From JAENVU01 sp038250905 (GTDB lineage: Bacteria; Actinomycetota; Acidimicrobiia; IMCC26256; JAENVU01), in assembly GCA_038250905.1 (NCBI GenBank), contig JBBSBV010000010.1, positions 38,136 to 102,135 of the forward strand: a DNA stretch of 64,000 nucleotides, read 5' to 3'. Shown here piece after piece: positions 35,887 through 45,273 of this stretch; within the stretch, counting starts at the first letter, position 1, and each line of letters begins with the position of its first letter. The notes beneath the pieces were generated by a model. It was not told the origin of the DNA. It saw nothing but the letters and a program-made list of their open reading frames with translations, and made no database searches. The translations under genes and the position numbers were made by a program.

Positions 35887-38349
35887 TTGCCCGACGGCGC
35901 GCAGCCCCTCGAAATGAACATCGAACCGATCGAGATCCAGGAGGAGATGGAACGCTCCTTCCTGGACTACGCGATGTCGGTCATCACCTCACGCGCGTTG
36001 CCCGACGCGCGCGACGGCCTCAAGCCCGTGCAGCGCCGGATCCTCTACGGCATGTACGAAGGCGGGCTGCGGCCCGACCGTAACCACAAGAAGTGCGCGT
36101 CGGCCGTCGGCGACGTGATGGGCAAGTACCACCCCCACGGCGACCAGTCGATCTACGACGCGCTCGCGCGGATGGCCCAGGACTTCTCGTTGCGATACCC
36201 GCTCGTCGACGGGCACGGGAACTTCGGTTCCCCGGACCCCAACGACCGCCCGGCGGCGATGCGCTACACCGAAGCGCGGCTCGCGCCGCTCGCCATGCAG
36301 CTGCTCGGCGAGATCGACGAGGACACGGTCAACTTCCAGGAGACCTACGACGGCAACAACGAAGAGCCGATCGTCCTCCCGGCCCGGTTCCCGAACCTGC
36401 TGGTGAACGGTGGGGGCGGCATCGCCGTCGGCATGGCCACGAACATCCCGCCGCACAACCTGGGCGAGATCATCGACGCCACCCAGTACCTCATCGACAA
36501 CCCCGACGCGACGCCCGACGACCTGATGCAGTTCGTGAAGGCGCCCGACTTCCCGACCGGCGCGTTGATCCTCGGTCAGGCCGGTGCGCGCGACGTGTAC
36601 CGGACCGGGCGCGGATCCATCAAGATGCGCGCGGTCGCGGAGATCGACGAAGGCCGCAAGGGCGAGCAGCGCATCGTGATCTCGGAGGTGCCGTACCAGA
36701 CCTCGGTCGAGGTCATCGGCACGAAGATCGCCGAGTTGGTCAACGACCGCAAGATCGAAGGCATCCGCGACGTGCGCAACGAGTCGGCCGGTGACGCCGT
36801 GCGCCTCGTCGTGGAACTCAAGCGCGACGCGAACTCCCAGGTCGTGCTCAACCAGCTCTACAAGCACACGCCGATGCAGTCGAACTTCGCGGTGCACCTG
36901 CTCGCGTTGGTCGACGGCGTCCCGCGTCTCCTCAACCTGCGCGAGGCGCTGCGCGTCTACATCGAGCACCAGGTCGAGGTCATCACCCGGCGCACCGAGT
37001 ACCGGATCCGCAAGGACCGCGACCGCGCGCACATCGTCGAGGGACTCCTCCGCGCGCTCGACGCGATCGACGAGATCATCGCGTTGATCCGCGCGTCGGC
37101 CGACACCGATGCCGCGCGCACGAGCCTGATGGCGAAGCCCTTCGAGTTCAGCGAGATCCAGGCCCAGCACATCCTCGACATGCCGCTGCGGCGCCTGGCT
37201 CAACTCGAGCACCAGAAGCTGCTCGACGAGCACGCGGACCTGCAGGCGCGCATCGCCGCCCTCCAGGCGATCCTCGACAGCGACGCCAAGAAGTACGAGG
37301 TCATCAAGGAAGAACTCGCCGAGGTGCGAGAGAAGTTCGCCGAGGGCCGGCGCACGCAGGTCACCCTCGACACCGGTGACATCGAGGACCTCGACCTCAT
37401 CGAGGACGAAGAAGTGGTCGTCGTGCTCTCGAACAAGGGGTACGTGAAGACGGTCCAGAACGACGCGTTCCGCAAGCAGGGCCGCGGCGGAAAGGGCGTG
37501 CGCGGTTCGAGCCTCAAGGACGAGGACTACGTCGAGCACCTGCTCACCACCACCGCGCACTCGTACCTGTTGTTCTTCTCCAACCGGGGCAAGGTCTACC
37601 GGTTGCGCGCGCACGAGATCCCGATGAAGGAGCGCACCGCGCGGGGGACCGCGATCGTGAATCTCCTCGCACTCGGGCCCGAGGAACGCGTGCAGGCCGT
37701 CATCGACACGCGCACCTACGAGGACGGTTCGTACCTCTTCTTCGCTACGAAGCGCGGCCAGGTGAAGAAGACCAAGATGTCCGAATACGACTCGTCGTTG
37801 CGGACGGGTCTGATCGCGATCAACCTCAAGCCGGACGACGAACTGGTCAAGGTCATCCAGACGAGTGGCGAAGATGACATCTTCATGGTGTCGCTCAACG
37901 GGATGACCATCCGCTTCAACGAATCCGACGTGCGTCCGATGGGTCGCGCCGCGGCCGGGGTGCGCGGCATGAAGTTGAAGAACGCCGAGGATGCGGTGGT
38001 CTCGTGTGACATCGCCAAGGACGACTCGGTGATGCTCTTCGTGAGCGCGAGCGGCCACGGCAAGCGCACCAAGTTGGACAAGTTCAACCAGCAGGGCCGG
38101 GGTGGCCAGGGCGTGCGGGGCATGAAGGTGACCGCCAGCCGGGTCGGGGTCGTCGCTGCGTTCACCGTGCAGCCCGACGACGAGATCCTCGTCTTCTCCT
38201 CCGTCGGCAATATCATGCGTACCGGCGTACGCGATATCTCCTCGCAGGGCCGCGACGCAACCGGCGTCAAGGTCGCGGCACTGAAGTCCGGGGAAAGCGT
38301 GGTCGCAGTCGCTCCCGTGCTCGAGGGCGGCGATGGAGAGGACGCATAA
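35887..38349 (+). CDS. gyrA: DNA gyrase subunit A
   Basis: 820 residues from a TTG start with GGAGGT before it. Active-site tyrosine in AAMRYTEARL (Tyr127), GyrA box region QGRGGKGVRG and six C-terminal beta-pinwheel repeats. In the quinolone-determining stretch the sequence reads HPHGDQSIYDAL: Gln87 stands where E. coli has Ser83 and M. tuberculosis Ala90, while the acidic Asp91 (E. coli Asp87) is kept. Length is normal. It is followed by the DUF3566 gene after 2 nt. Confidence 0.97.
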   Translation: MPDGAQPLEMNIEPIEIQEEMERSFLDYAMSVITSRALPDARDGLKPVQRRILYGMYEGGLRPDRNHKKCASAVGDVMGKYHPHGDQSIYDALARMAQDFSLRYPLVDGHGNFGSPDPNDRPAAMRYTEARLAPLAMQLLGEIDEDTVNFQETYDGNNEEPIVLPARFPNLLVNGGGGIAVGMATNIPPHNLGEIIDATQYLIDNPDATPDDLMQFVKAPDFPTGALILGQAGARDVYRTGRGSIKMRAVAEIDEGRKGEQRIVISEVPYQTSVEVIGTKIAELVNDRKIEGIRDVRNESAGDAVRLVVELKRDANSQVVLNQLYKHTPMQSNFAVHLLALVDGVPRLLNLREALRVYIEHQVEVITRRTEYRIRKDRDRAHIVEGLLRALDAIDEIIALIRASADTDAARTSLMAKPFEFSEIQAQHILDMPLRRLAQLEHQKLLDEHADLQARIAALQAILDSDAKKYEVIKEELAEVREKFAEGRRTQVTLDTGDIEDLDLIEDEEVVVVLSNKGYVKTVQNDAFRKQGRGGKGVRGSSLKDEDYVEHLLTTTAHSYLLFFSNRGKVYRLRAHEIPMKERTARGTAIVNLLALGPEERVQAVIDTRTYEDGSYLFFATKRGQVKKTKMSEYDSSLRTGLIAINLKPDDELVKVIQTSGEDDIFMVSLNGMTIRFNESDVRPMGRAAAGVRGMKLKNAEDAVVSCDIAKDDSVMLFVSASGHGKRTKLDKFNQQGRGGQGVRGMKVTASRVGVVAAFTVQPDDEILVFSSVGNIMRTGVRDISSQGRDATGVKVAALKSGESVVAVAPVLEGGDGEDA

Positions 38350-38351
38350 CG

Positions 38352-38831
38352 ATGGACCCGGCAGTGGCGGTGACCAAGCAGGCAACGGGCGCGGCACCGG
38401 CCACGAATGCTCCGGCCAAGGACGCCGTCGCCCCCAAGCGGACCGTCGTCACCCGGAGCGACGACGAGGTCCCCGAGGAACCGCTCCGCCGCTCCCGGGT
38501 CGAGATGACCAAGGTGGAGCTGTGGTCGGTGCTCAAGGTCTCGCTCTGCTTCTACCTCGCGGGTCTCGCGATCCTGATCATCGCGGGCCTCGTCGTGTGG
38601 TTGCTGCTCGACGCATCGGGCGGCATCCACAAGTTCGAGAGCTTCATGGGCGACATCATGAGCGCCAAGGACTACAAGCTCGTCGCACCGCAGATCCTGC
38701 TCGGGTCGGTTCTGGTGGGCCTGGTGCTCGTGGCGCTGATGACGATCATCACGGTGATCGCAGCCGCGCTCTACAACGTCTTCTCGGACCTGGTCGGGGG
38801 CGTCGAGGTGACGCTGGTCGAGGCCAACTGA
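38352..38831 (+). CDS. DUF3566 transmembrane protein
   Basis: 159 residues. Disordered N-terminus (~1-45), then RVEMTKVELWSVLKVSLCFYLAGLAILIIAGLVVWLLL (first helix), a stretch IHKFESFMGDIM, a second helix (LLGSVLVGLVLVALMTIITVIAAALYNVFSDLVGGVEVTL). Conserved after gyrA in actinobacteria (Rv0007); function unknown. It is 2 nt from gyrA and precedes tRNA-Ile. Confidence 0.93.
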   Translation: MDPAVAVTKQATGAAPATNAPAKDAVAPKRTVVTRSDDEVPEEPLRRSRVEMTKVELWSVLKVSLCFYLAGLAILIIAGLVVWLLLDASGGIHKFESFMGDIMSAKDYKLVAPQILLGSVLVGLVLVALMTIITVIAAALYNVFSDLVGGVEVTLVEAN

Positions 38832-38892
38832 GCCGACCTCGGCTTTGGTTGGGCGCCCCGCGCGACCGGCTTGGTAACGTGCACCGCTTCGC

Positions 38893-38966
38893 GGGGCTAT
38901 AGCTCAGTCGGTTAGAGCGCGTCCCTGATAAGGACGAGGTCGTAAGTTCGATTCTTACTAGCCCCA
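38893..38966 (+). tRNA. ileT: tRNA-Ile (anticodon GAT)
   Basis: 74 nt. Acceptor arms GGGGCTA/TAGCCCC, D arm GCTCAGTCGGTTAGAGC, anticodon loop CTGATAA between GTCC/GGAC pairs, T arm GTAAG-TTCGATT-CTTAC and discriminator A. No CCA is encoded. A -10-like TAACGT lies at 38875-38880. Its place after gyrA/DUF3566 is conserved; the usual tRNA-Ala does not follow directly. Confidence 0.96.
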
Positions 38967-39030
38967 CTCTCCGCGTCGCCCGGGCACCCGGCCCCGGCGC
39001 CGTGCGCCGAGGCGTCGGTATGATCCGGCG

Positions 39031-39168
39031 ATGCGGGCGTTCCGGCGAGGGCTGATGGTGGTGGGCGTGGCGGCGATTGCCGGAGCCCTGATGCGCCTCC
39101 GCGGGAAAGGCGGAGTCCCGCCGACCAACGGTGGATGGCGCGAGCTCGAAGCCCCCGACTTCCGGTGA
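39031..39168 (+). CDS. Small 45-residue membrane protein
   Basis: ATG at 39031 to TGA at 39168. N-terminal basic residues (MRAFRRG), one hydrophobic helix (LMVVGVAAIAGALM), then a short polar tail ending WRELEAPDFR. The stop overlaps the GTG of the next gene (GTGA), which supports real translation and coupling. No family recognised. No strong RBS. Confidence 0.5.
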   Translation: MRAFRRGLMVVGVAAIAGALMRLRGKGGVPPTNGGWRELEAPDFR

Positions 39169-40163
39169 CCACAGTCCTACTCGTCGGAGTCGGTGCCGTC
39201 GGGGCGCGTGCGGCGCGCCAGCTGGTGGAGACCCCGGGGATCGATCGCCTGCTCATCGCGGATGCCCGGCCGGCCCGGGTGGCGGAGGTCGCCGAGGCCA
39301 TGGGCGCCAAGGCCGAGATCCTCGACTGGCAACCCGGCAACGCCATTCCCGCCGCGGTCGACGTGGTCGCATGCGCGGTCCCGGCCGGCGACGACGTCAC
39401 GATCGCGCGCGACTCGCTCGATGCCGGCGTGCCGTTCGCCTCGGCGAGCGACGACACCGAGACGATCCAACGACTCCTCGAGCTCCACGATGCGGCGCGT
39501 GAGATCGGCTCGCCGGTGGTGATCGGCGCCGGCCTCGCGCCGGGGCTCTCCGACGTGCTGGTCCGGCATGCCGCGGATTCCTTCGACACGGTCGACGACG
39601 TGAACATCGCACGGTGGGGCGCCGCGGGGGAAGCCAGTGCGAGCGTGGTGCGGGTAGCCCTGAGTGACCGGGGAGCGGAGTTGCGCAACGGTGCCGTGGT
39701 CGAGTTGCGCAAGCGGGGCGGCGAAGAGCTGGTCTGGTTCCCGAATCCGGTCGACGCGCGGCCCTGCGAACCGGTCGCCAACGGCCTCGAACTGCTCACC
39801 CATGCCGTGCCCGGTCTCGGCCGCGCCAGCATCCGGTTCGGCCGCGCCGAGCGGCCGGCACGGAGCCTGCCCCGGCGGCGCGACCCGATGAACGAATGGG
39901 GCGCGCTGCGGGTCGAGGTGTGGGGTGTGCGTGGGGCGGAGCGTGAACCACGCGTGTTCGGCGCGATCGACCGGACCGCCACTGCGACCGGCACCGTGCT
40001 GGGGGTCACCGCGGCCGGACTGGCCGGCGCGCTGGTGGGCGTGATCCGGGCCGATCCCGGTGTCCACGGCCTCGGCCGGGTGGTGGAAGCGCGCCCGTTC
40101 CTGGCGGAGTTGGCCCGCCGAGGTCTGAAGGTGGCGATCTTCGAGGGTGTCCCGGTCGCGTAG
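39165..40163 (+). CDS. Saccharopine dehydrogenase-like NAD(P)-binding protein
   Basis: 332 residues. Rossmann start TTVLLVGVGAVGARAARQLVE with the GxGxxG motif, acidic end LLIADARP, then PVVIGAGLAPGLSDVLVRHAAD, typical of the saccharopine dehydrogenase NADP-binding superfamily. Its true substrate cannot be read from sequence. The GTG at 39165 fits the Rossmann strand better than the upstream ATG (39135), which would add ten residues inside the small ORF. Confidence 0.82.
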   Translation: MTTVLLVGVGAVGARAARQLVETPGIDRLLIADARPARVAEVAEAMGAKAEILDWQPGNAIPAAVDVVACAVPAGDDVTIARDSLDAGVPFASASDDTETIQRLLELHDAAREIGSPVVIGAGLAPGLSDVLVRHAADSFDTVDDVNIARWGAAGEASASVVRVALSDRGAELRNGAVVELRKRGGEELVWFPNPVDARPCEPVANGLELLTHAVPGLGRASIRFGRAERPARSLPRRRDPMNEWGALRVEVWGVRGAEREPRVFGAIDRTATATGTVLGVTAAGLAGALVGVIRADPGVHGLGRVVEARPFLAELARRGLKVAIFEGVPVA

Positions 40164-40177
40164 TCGATGCCGGCGCG

Positions 40178-42277
40178 TTATCGGCTGGGGACGAGGTCCT
40201 CGGGGTGCCCCTTCTGCGGCCAGTCGGCTTCGATGGTGGTGATGAGTTCGTCGACGGCACCGAGGGTGGATGCGTCGGGGGGAACCGGCGCGAACATCGC
40301 CGCGTCGATAGTGGAGCCGACCCGTTCGAGGTCGGCCGCGCGCTCGGTGCTGAGCGTGCCGAGGGCCCGCACGAAGTTCGGCGTCGATTCGCTCGGCGCA
40401 CGCGGCCGTCCCCGCTTCGCCCCCAACGCTTCGAGGCGGGCCAGCCGGGTCGAGGCCCACGAGCGGGAGATCGCAATGCGGCGGGGCCGCCGGCGCATGC
40501 TCCGGAGCGCGAAGAACAACCCGATGAGTCCGCCCGCGATGGAGATCCCGGCCAGGATTTCGCTCGGGACGTGGAGTCGGGAGCTGAGGTAACCGAGCGC
40601 TCCGTCACCCGCAGCGTCGAGTTGTGCGTCGCCCGCGAGCGGTACGTGTGCCGTGGGATCGAACGCCTGCCAGCCGACTCCGGGGAAGTACACGTCGGCC
40701 CAGGCGTGCGCGTCGCTGGCCTTCACCTCGTAGAGACCCGTGAACGGGTTGCGCTCGCCGGGCGCGTACCCCACCGCGAGCCGGGCCGGGATCCCGAGTT
40801 CCCGCAGCATGACCACGAGCGTGGTGCCGATCTGCTCGCAGAACCCGCGGCGGTCGACGAAGACGTACTGGTCGACCGCGTCCCTGCCCTTCGGCAGCGG
40901 GGGAATGTTCAGTGAGTACTTGGTGTGCGCACCGAGCCAGTCCTCGATCGCCTGCGCCTTGTCGAACGCGGTGGTCGCGTGCGCGGTGTTCGTGTGGGCG
41001 AGCGCGCGCACGCGATCGGTGGTGACGGGCGACTGGGCGTACTGCACGCGGATGTCAGGCGGGAGCGCGGCCGGGTTGCTTGCTCGCAACACGCCCGCGG
41101 TCACGAGCGGGCGCTCGCTCACCACGGTGTAGACGGTCCCGGCATCGAGGCGGACACCGGCGCGGAGGGTGCCGTCGGGGTTCTGGAACAGGGACCGCTC
41201 GGCGAAGTACACCCTGGACGCCTGGTTCGCGGCGAAGATCGAGTTCGGGCCGCTCTGCTCGAGGTAGTAGGTCTGCACCAACTCGTCGACGTCGACCGCC
41301 GACTGGGTCGGGCCGTCGAGCGGGACACGAGGGACATAGATCGGTTGGTCGCCGCGAATGATCCGCGGCGGTTCGGGGGCGAGGTGCCAGACCCGACCAT
41401 CCCACTGGTCGAAGGTCTGGGCCTTCCAGAAGTCGGGTGAGTTGGCGCGGACCCGCATCACCAGGGAGTCGTCGGGCCGACCCCGCGTGGCGGTGTCGAG
41501 GCGGTTCGAGAACCCGAAGTACCCGAACGACGCGGCCCCACCTTTGCCGCGGCCGCTGGTGCTCGGATTCGGATCGTTGGCGCCGAGCGACGGGTTGGTG
41601 AGGGCGCCGTCGGACCGCACGGGCGTGCCCGACGGGAGTTGCGACGGGAAGATCAGCGCACGGTTCGTTCCGGCGACGGGAACGACCATGAAGACGCCGA
41701 ACCCGACCGCGAGCACCGTCGCCAGTACACCGAGCGGCACCAACAGGCTCGACGGTTCGAACCGCGGCGGCGCGCCGCCACCAAGGGCCGGGAGTTCGGC
41801 CAGTTCCGCGCGGTAGTTCAACACGAGGCTGGTGAGCGCGGCGAAGCCCCAGACGAGCAGCCACGGCGCGATGGCCATCGAGATGGAGAGGACACCGGCC
41901 AAGGAGACGAGCACGAGGCTCGCGACGAGGAGCACCATCAGTCCGCGGCGATTGGGGGTGTCGAGCGCGTGGAGCAGCAGGAGCCACAGGAACGACTGCG
42001 CCAACGGGATCTGGAGCGAGCCGAGATCGGTGACGTTGGTGATGCGCCCCATGAAGGTGAACAGGATCGCGATGGCCAGTACGGACTGCGCGGTGCGCAG
42101 GAGGATCGGTCGGGTCTCGCGTACCCGGTACCCGATGGCGAAGGCCACCGGGAAACCCGCCACGACGGCGAGCCACAGGACCCCGCCCCCCGCCCCCTCG
42201 ATGAGCGCCGCCGCGGCGGCCGTCATCACCGCGATGCATACCGAGATGCGCAGCGAGATCACGGCTTCGGGCTGCAT
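40178..42277 (-). CDS. Transglutaminase-like membrane protein (TgpA/DUF3488 type)
   Basis: 699 residues. N-terminal six or so membrane helices (~1-215, DUF3488), a large outside region, a transglutaminase-like core with catalytic Cys (~479, RRGFCEQ), His (~522, SDAHAW) and Asp (~538, FDPT), and a C-terminal helix near 575-590 with a cytoplasmic tail. Such proteins act at the outer face of the membrane in peptidoglycan-related processing; the reaction is not known for this group. It forms an operon with DUF58 and MoxR genes; start ATG overlaps the DUF58 stop by one base. Confidence 0.92.
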   Translation of the reverse strand: MQPEAVISLRISVCIAVMTAAAAALIEGAGGGVLWLAVVAGFPVAFAIGYRVRETRPILLRTAQSVLAIAILFTFMGRITNVTDLGSLQIPLAQSFLWLLLLHALDTPNRRGLMVLLVASLVLVSLAGVLSISMAIAPWLLVWGFAALTSLVLNYRAELAELPALGGGAPPRFEPSSLLVPLGVLATVLAVGFGVFMVVPVAGTNRALIFPSQLPSGTPVRSDGALTNPSLGANDPNPSTSGRGKGGAASFGYFGFSNRLDTATRGRPDDSLVMRVRANSPDFWKAQTFDQWDGRVWHLAPEPPRIIRGDQPIYVPRVPLDGPTQSAVDVDELVQTYYLEQSGPNSIFAANQASRVYFAERSLFQNPDGTLRAGVRLDAGTVYTVVSERPLVTAGVLRASNPAALPPDIRVQYAQSPVTTDRVRALAHTNTAHATTAFDKAQAIEDWLGAHTKYSLNIPPLPKGRDAVDQYVFVDRRGFCEQIGTTLVVMLRELGIPARLAVGYAPGERNPFTGLYEVKASDAHAWADVYFPGVGWQAFDPTAHVPLAGDAQLDAAGDGALGYLSSRLHVPSEILAGISIAGGLIGLFFALRSMRRRPRRIAISRSWASTRLARLEALGAKRGRPRAPSESTPNFVRALGTLSTERAADLERVGSTIDAAMFAPVPPDASTLGAVDELITTIEADWPQKGHPEDLVPSR

Positions 42278-43233
42278 CAGCGGTGACCGCCCCCACCGAG
42301 GTGATGGATGGTCGCGCCTGCGGGCGCCGACGGCGACGCGGGCGAGCCGACCACGGCGCGGGCGAGCCGACGACCCACGTGGAGTGACGACGTCACGTCG
42401 CCGACGCGCGGCCCGTCGACCTCGGCCGTGGCGAGTTGCACGCGGGCGCCGTGGCGCAGCGCGTCGTCGGCCATGCCGGCCGCGCGGGAGGCGACGCCCT
42501 CGGGGTCGGGGCCGCGGAGGTCGGCCACGATGACCACATGCGGCCGCCGTGGTCCCTCGAACTCACGGATCATGACCGCACCGGTGCGCGCAGTCGCGGG
42601 CCAGTGCACCGAGCGGATCGGATCACCGTCGACATACTCCCGCACGCCGCGGGTGAGGTCTCGTCCGCGACTCGAGGTCGCGTCCGCGAGCGACGTGGTG
42701 GCGGTGGTCCCGGCGACGATCGGGCACCGGGTCGGTTCCCGTCGGGGCGCGATCTCGACGGCGTGGGGCAGCGTCACCCGGATTCGGCGCCGCCACCGGG
42801 CGAGGCCGAGCGGCGCCGCGGTGACGATCTCGATGCGCACGCGCGTGAGGATGCCCCGCCGGGTCGGCGTCACGAGGATCGGTCCCGCGCTCGGTCGGTC
42901 GATGCGGAGCCACTCGGAGTCGAACGTGAGCACCTGGACCTTCACGTGCCGGCCGTCGACGGTGAGTTCGATGGGGAACGGGCGGCCGACGGTGGCGTCG
43001 GGTGGTGCGGTGGCGGTCACGGTGGTGCGGGCGAGGATCACGGCCGGGAGCAGGGACCCGGTGAACATCACGGCGATGATGGCGCAGAGCACCACGATGT
43101 CCCAGCCCGCGCCGGTGGTCCGGGCGACCACGAACAGGGCGAGACCGACCAGTTCGAGGATGACCGCCGACTTCGGGACGATGATCGGTCGGGGGATCCC
43201 GCCCTGCTTCACCGGACGTCCCGCAGGCTTCAA
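42277..43233 (-). CDS. DUF58 protein
   Basis: 318 residues. Two N-terminal membrane helices (VILELVGLALFVVARTT; IVVLCAIIAVMFTGSLLPAVIL), a beta-rich middle and the DUF58 core with REYVDGDPIRSVHWPATARTGAVMIREFEG followed by a vWA-like start (HVVIVADLRG). Middle gene of the MoxR-DUF58-transglutaminase operon, with ATGA overlap to moxR. Works with the MoxR ATPase in an unknown envelope process. Confidence 0.93.
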   Translation of the reverse strand: MKPAGRPVKQGGIPRPIIVPKSAVILELVGLALFVVARTTGAGWDIVVLCAIIAVMFTGSLLPAVILARTTVTATAPPDATVGRPFPIELTVDGRHVKVQVLTFDSEWLRIDRPSAGPILVTPTRRGILTRVRIEIVTAAPLGLARWRRRIRVTLPHAVEIAPRREPTRCPIVAGTTATTSLADATSSRGRDLTRGVREYVDGDPIRSVHWPATARTGAVMIREFEGPRRPHVVIVADLRGPDPEGVASRAAGMADDALRHGARVQLATAEVDGPRVGDVTSSLHVGRRLARAVVGSPASPSAPAGATIHHLGGGGHR

Positions 43234-44195
43234 GGGCGGGGGGCGGCGACGGTACCGACCACGCTCTGCACCACCGCACGCGCGTCGGCGAGGCGGCCGG
43301 GGTCGCGCAGGATCAGGCGATGGGCGAGCACGGGCGACGCGAGCCGCGCGATGTCGTCGGGGACGACGTACGTGCGGCCTTCGAGCACCGCGTTCGCCTG
43401 ACCGGCGTGGAGCAGCGCGAGCGATGCACGCGGGCTCGCGCCGATCGCGATCTCCCCGTGGACGCGCGTCGCGTTGGAGATGGCCACCGTGTAGTCGGCC
43501 ACCTCGGGGGCGCAGTACACCTCGCGGACCGAGGCGATGGCCGCGATGAGTTCGGTGGGATCGGTGATGGGTTCGAGTTCCTGGAGCGCGGATTCGCCGC
43601 CGGCGCCGAGGAGGAGTTCACGTTCGGTCACGGCGTCGGGCGGCCCGATCTCGGTGACCACGGTGAAGCGGTCGAGTTGACCCTCCACGAGCGGGAACGT
43701 GCCCGCGGTCTCGAAGGGGTTCTGCGTGGCGACGAGGAAGAACGGTTGGGGCAGCGCGCGGGTCACACCGTCGACGGTGACCTGCCGTTCTTCCATCGCT
43801 TCGAGGAGTGCCGACTGGGTGCGCGGCGTGGCACGGTTCAACTCGTCGACGAGCACCACGTTGGCGAAGAGTGGTCCCGGGCGGAACTCCCATTCGTTGC
43901 CGGCGAGGTGGAACACCGAGACGCCGGTGAGTTCGGTGGGGAGGAGGTCGGGGGTCGACTGGACCCGTCGGAACGAGCCACCGGCGGCGCGGGCCATGGC
44001 CTTGGCCAGAAGGGTCTTGCCCACGCCGGGGACGTCGTCCACGAGGAGATGGCCGCCCGAGAGGAGGGCGATGACCGCGAGCCGGACCGGCTCGGGTTTG
44101 CCGCGCAGGACTGCCCCCAGGCCGTCGCGCAGGTCGGCCGCCAGGCGGTGGGCGGTGGAGAGATCGGCCTGCGGCCGCGCGTGGGTACGCATCAT
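43230..44195 (-). CDS. MoxR-family AAA+ ATPase
   Basis: 321 residues. Walker A VDDVPGVGKTLLAKAMA, GVSVFHLAGNEWEFRPGPLFANVVLVDELNRATPRTQSALLEAMEERQVTVDG (Walker B and sensor region), ATQNPFETAGTFPLVEGQLDRF. MoxR ATPases act as chaperones for vWA partners such as the DUF58 protein encoded next. ATG at 44195 or 44192; the longer frame upstream is not supported. Confidence 0.95.
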   Translation of the reverse strand: MMRTHARPQADLSTAHRLAADLRDGLGAVLRGKPEPVRLAVIALLSGGHLLVDDVPGVGKTLLAKAMARAAGGSFRRVQSTPDLLPTELTGVSVFHLAGNEWEFRPGPLFANVVLVDELNRATPRTQSALLEAMEERQVTVDGVTRALPQPFFLVATQNPFETAGTFPLVEGQLDRFTVVTEIGPPDAVTERELLLGAGGESALQELEPITDPTELIAAIASVREVYCAPEVADYTVAISNATRVHGEIAIGASPRASLALLHAGQANAVLEGRTYVVPDDIARLASPVLAHRLILRDPGRLADARAVVQSVVGTVAAPRP

Positions 44196-44293
44196 GAGCC
44201 AGTTTGTCGGCCGATTGGGGGCCGTGCTTGACGAATCGGGCAATGATCGGGCGGAGTTTCGCGATTCGTCATTGGGCCGTAGTGTGCGCCGCC

Positions 44294-44716
44294 GTGACGA
44301 CACCTGCTGAGAACAAGGCCCTGATCGAGCGGTTCTGGGGTGACCTGGGTCGCCGGGACTTCGACGCGGTGGGCGCGTACTTCGCCCCCGACGGCCACTA
44401 CACCGACGTGCCCGCGCCCGAGGAGGGTGCGTACGGGCCCACGGAAGTGGCGGCCCGGCTCCGGCTGGGGATCGCCCCGCTGGCCAAGTACGTGTTGCAC
44501 GACGGCCCGATCGTGGCCGACGGCGACATGGTGATCACCGAGCATCACGAGGAATGGTTCTGGGAGACCGGCGAGCACGTCGACCTGCCGTTCGTGTCGG
44601 TGCACGAGATCCGGGACGGTCAGATCGTGCGCTGGCACGACTACCTCGATCTCAACACGCTGCTGTCGGCCGCGCCCGCGGCGTGGATCGAGCACATCAT
44701 GGTCGGATACAAGTAG
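44294..44716 (+). CDS. NTF2-fold/SnoaL-like protein
   Basis: 140 residues, GTG at 44294. NTF2-type pattern: ALIERFWGDLGRRDFDAVGAYFAPDGHYTDVP, then HHEEWFWETGEHVDLPFVSVHEIRDGQIVRWHDYLDLNTLL, close to limonene-epoxide-hydrolase/ketosteroid-isomerase relatives. Substrate unknown. Followed after 10 nt by the DUF1697 gene, so probably co-transcribed. Confidence 0.8.
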   Translation: MTTPAENKALIERFWGDLGRRDFDAVGAYFAPDGHYTDVPAPEEGAYGPTEVAARLRLGIAPLAKYVLHDGPIVADGDMVITEHHEEWFWETGEHVDLPFVSVHEIRDGQIVRWHDYLDLNTLLSAAPAAWIEHIMVGYK

Positions 44717-44726
44717 GTCGCTCGCG

Positions 44727-45266
44727 GTGACGGCATACGTCGGGTTGCTGCGCGGGGTCAACGTCGGCGGGAGCAAGAAGGTCGCCATGGCCGATCTCCG
44801 GACCGCCGCCGCGGGCTGCGGCTTCGAGGCGGTTGCCACCTACATCCAGAGCGGCAATGTGGTGTTCACGTCACGCAAGGGCGCGAAGCGGGTGGCGTCC
44901 GATCTGCACGACGCGATCCTTGGTGACATCGGGGTCGACACCCGCGTCGTGATCCGCACCGCGGCGCAGATGCACGCAGTGTTGGCGAAGAACCCGTTCC
45001 TCGCGCGTGGCGTCGACTCGAAGCTCCTCCACGTGGTGTTCCTCTACGAGGAGAGCACGCCCACGCTCGATGCGGTGGAGCCCGAGGTCTACGCGCCGGA
45101 CGAGATCACCGTCGCCGGCACCGAGGCGTACGTGTACGTGCCGAACGGGCTCGGCCGTTCGAAGCTGGGAAACGACACCGTCATGCGCAGGCTCGGCGTG
45201 CTCGGTACGACGCGGAACTGGCGCACGTGCGCAACCCTCGCCGAGATGGCGGGCGCGCGGGCCTGA
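44727..45266 (+). CDS. DUF1697 protein
   Basis: 179 residues, GTG start. Family signature at the N-terminus (YVGLLRGVNVGGSKKVAMADLR; TYIQSGNVVFTS) and near the end (GRSKLGNDTVMRRLGVLGTTRNWRT). Two-domain ferredoxin-like protein of unknown function found widely in actinobacteria. Convergent with the next gene across 7 nt. Confidence 0.93.
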   Translation: MTAYVGLLRGVNVGGSKKVAMADLRTAAAGCGFEAVATYIQSGNVVFTSRKGAKRVASDLHDAILGDIGVDTRVVIRTAAQMHAVLAKNPFLARGVDSKLLHVVFLYEESTPTLDAVEPEVYAPDEITVAGTEAYVYVPNGLGRSKLGNDTVMRRLGVLGTTRNWRTCATLAEMAGARA

Positions 45267-45273
45267 CGAAGAC

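Noticed and set aside
35989..38397. 802-codon minus-strand frame opposite gyrA
   Set aside because: Antisense of a nearly universal gene; the sequence is Leu/Val/Asp/Arg-biased without motifs.
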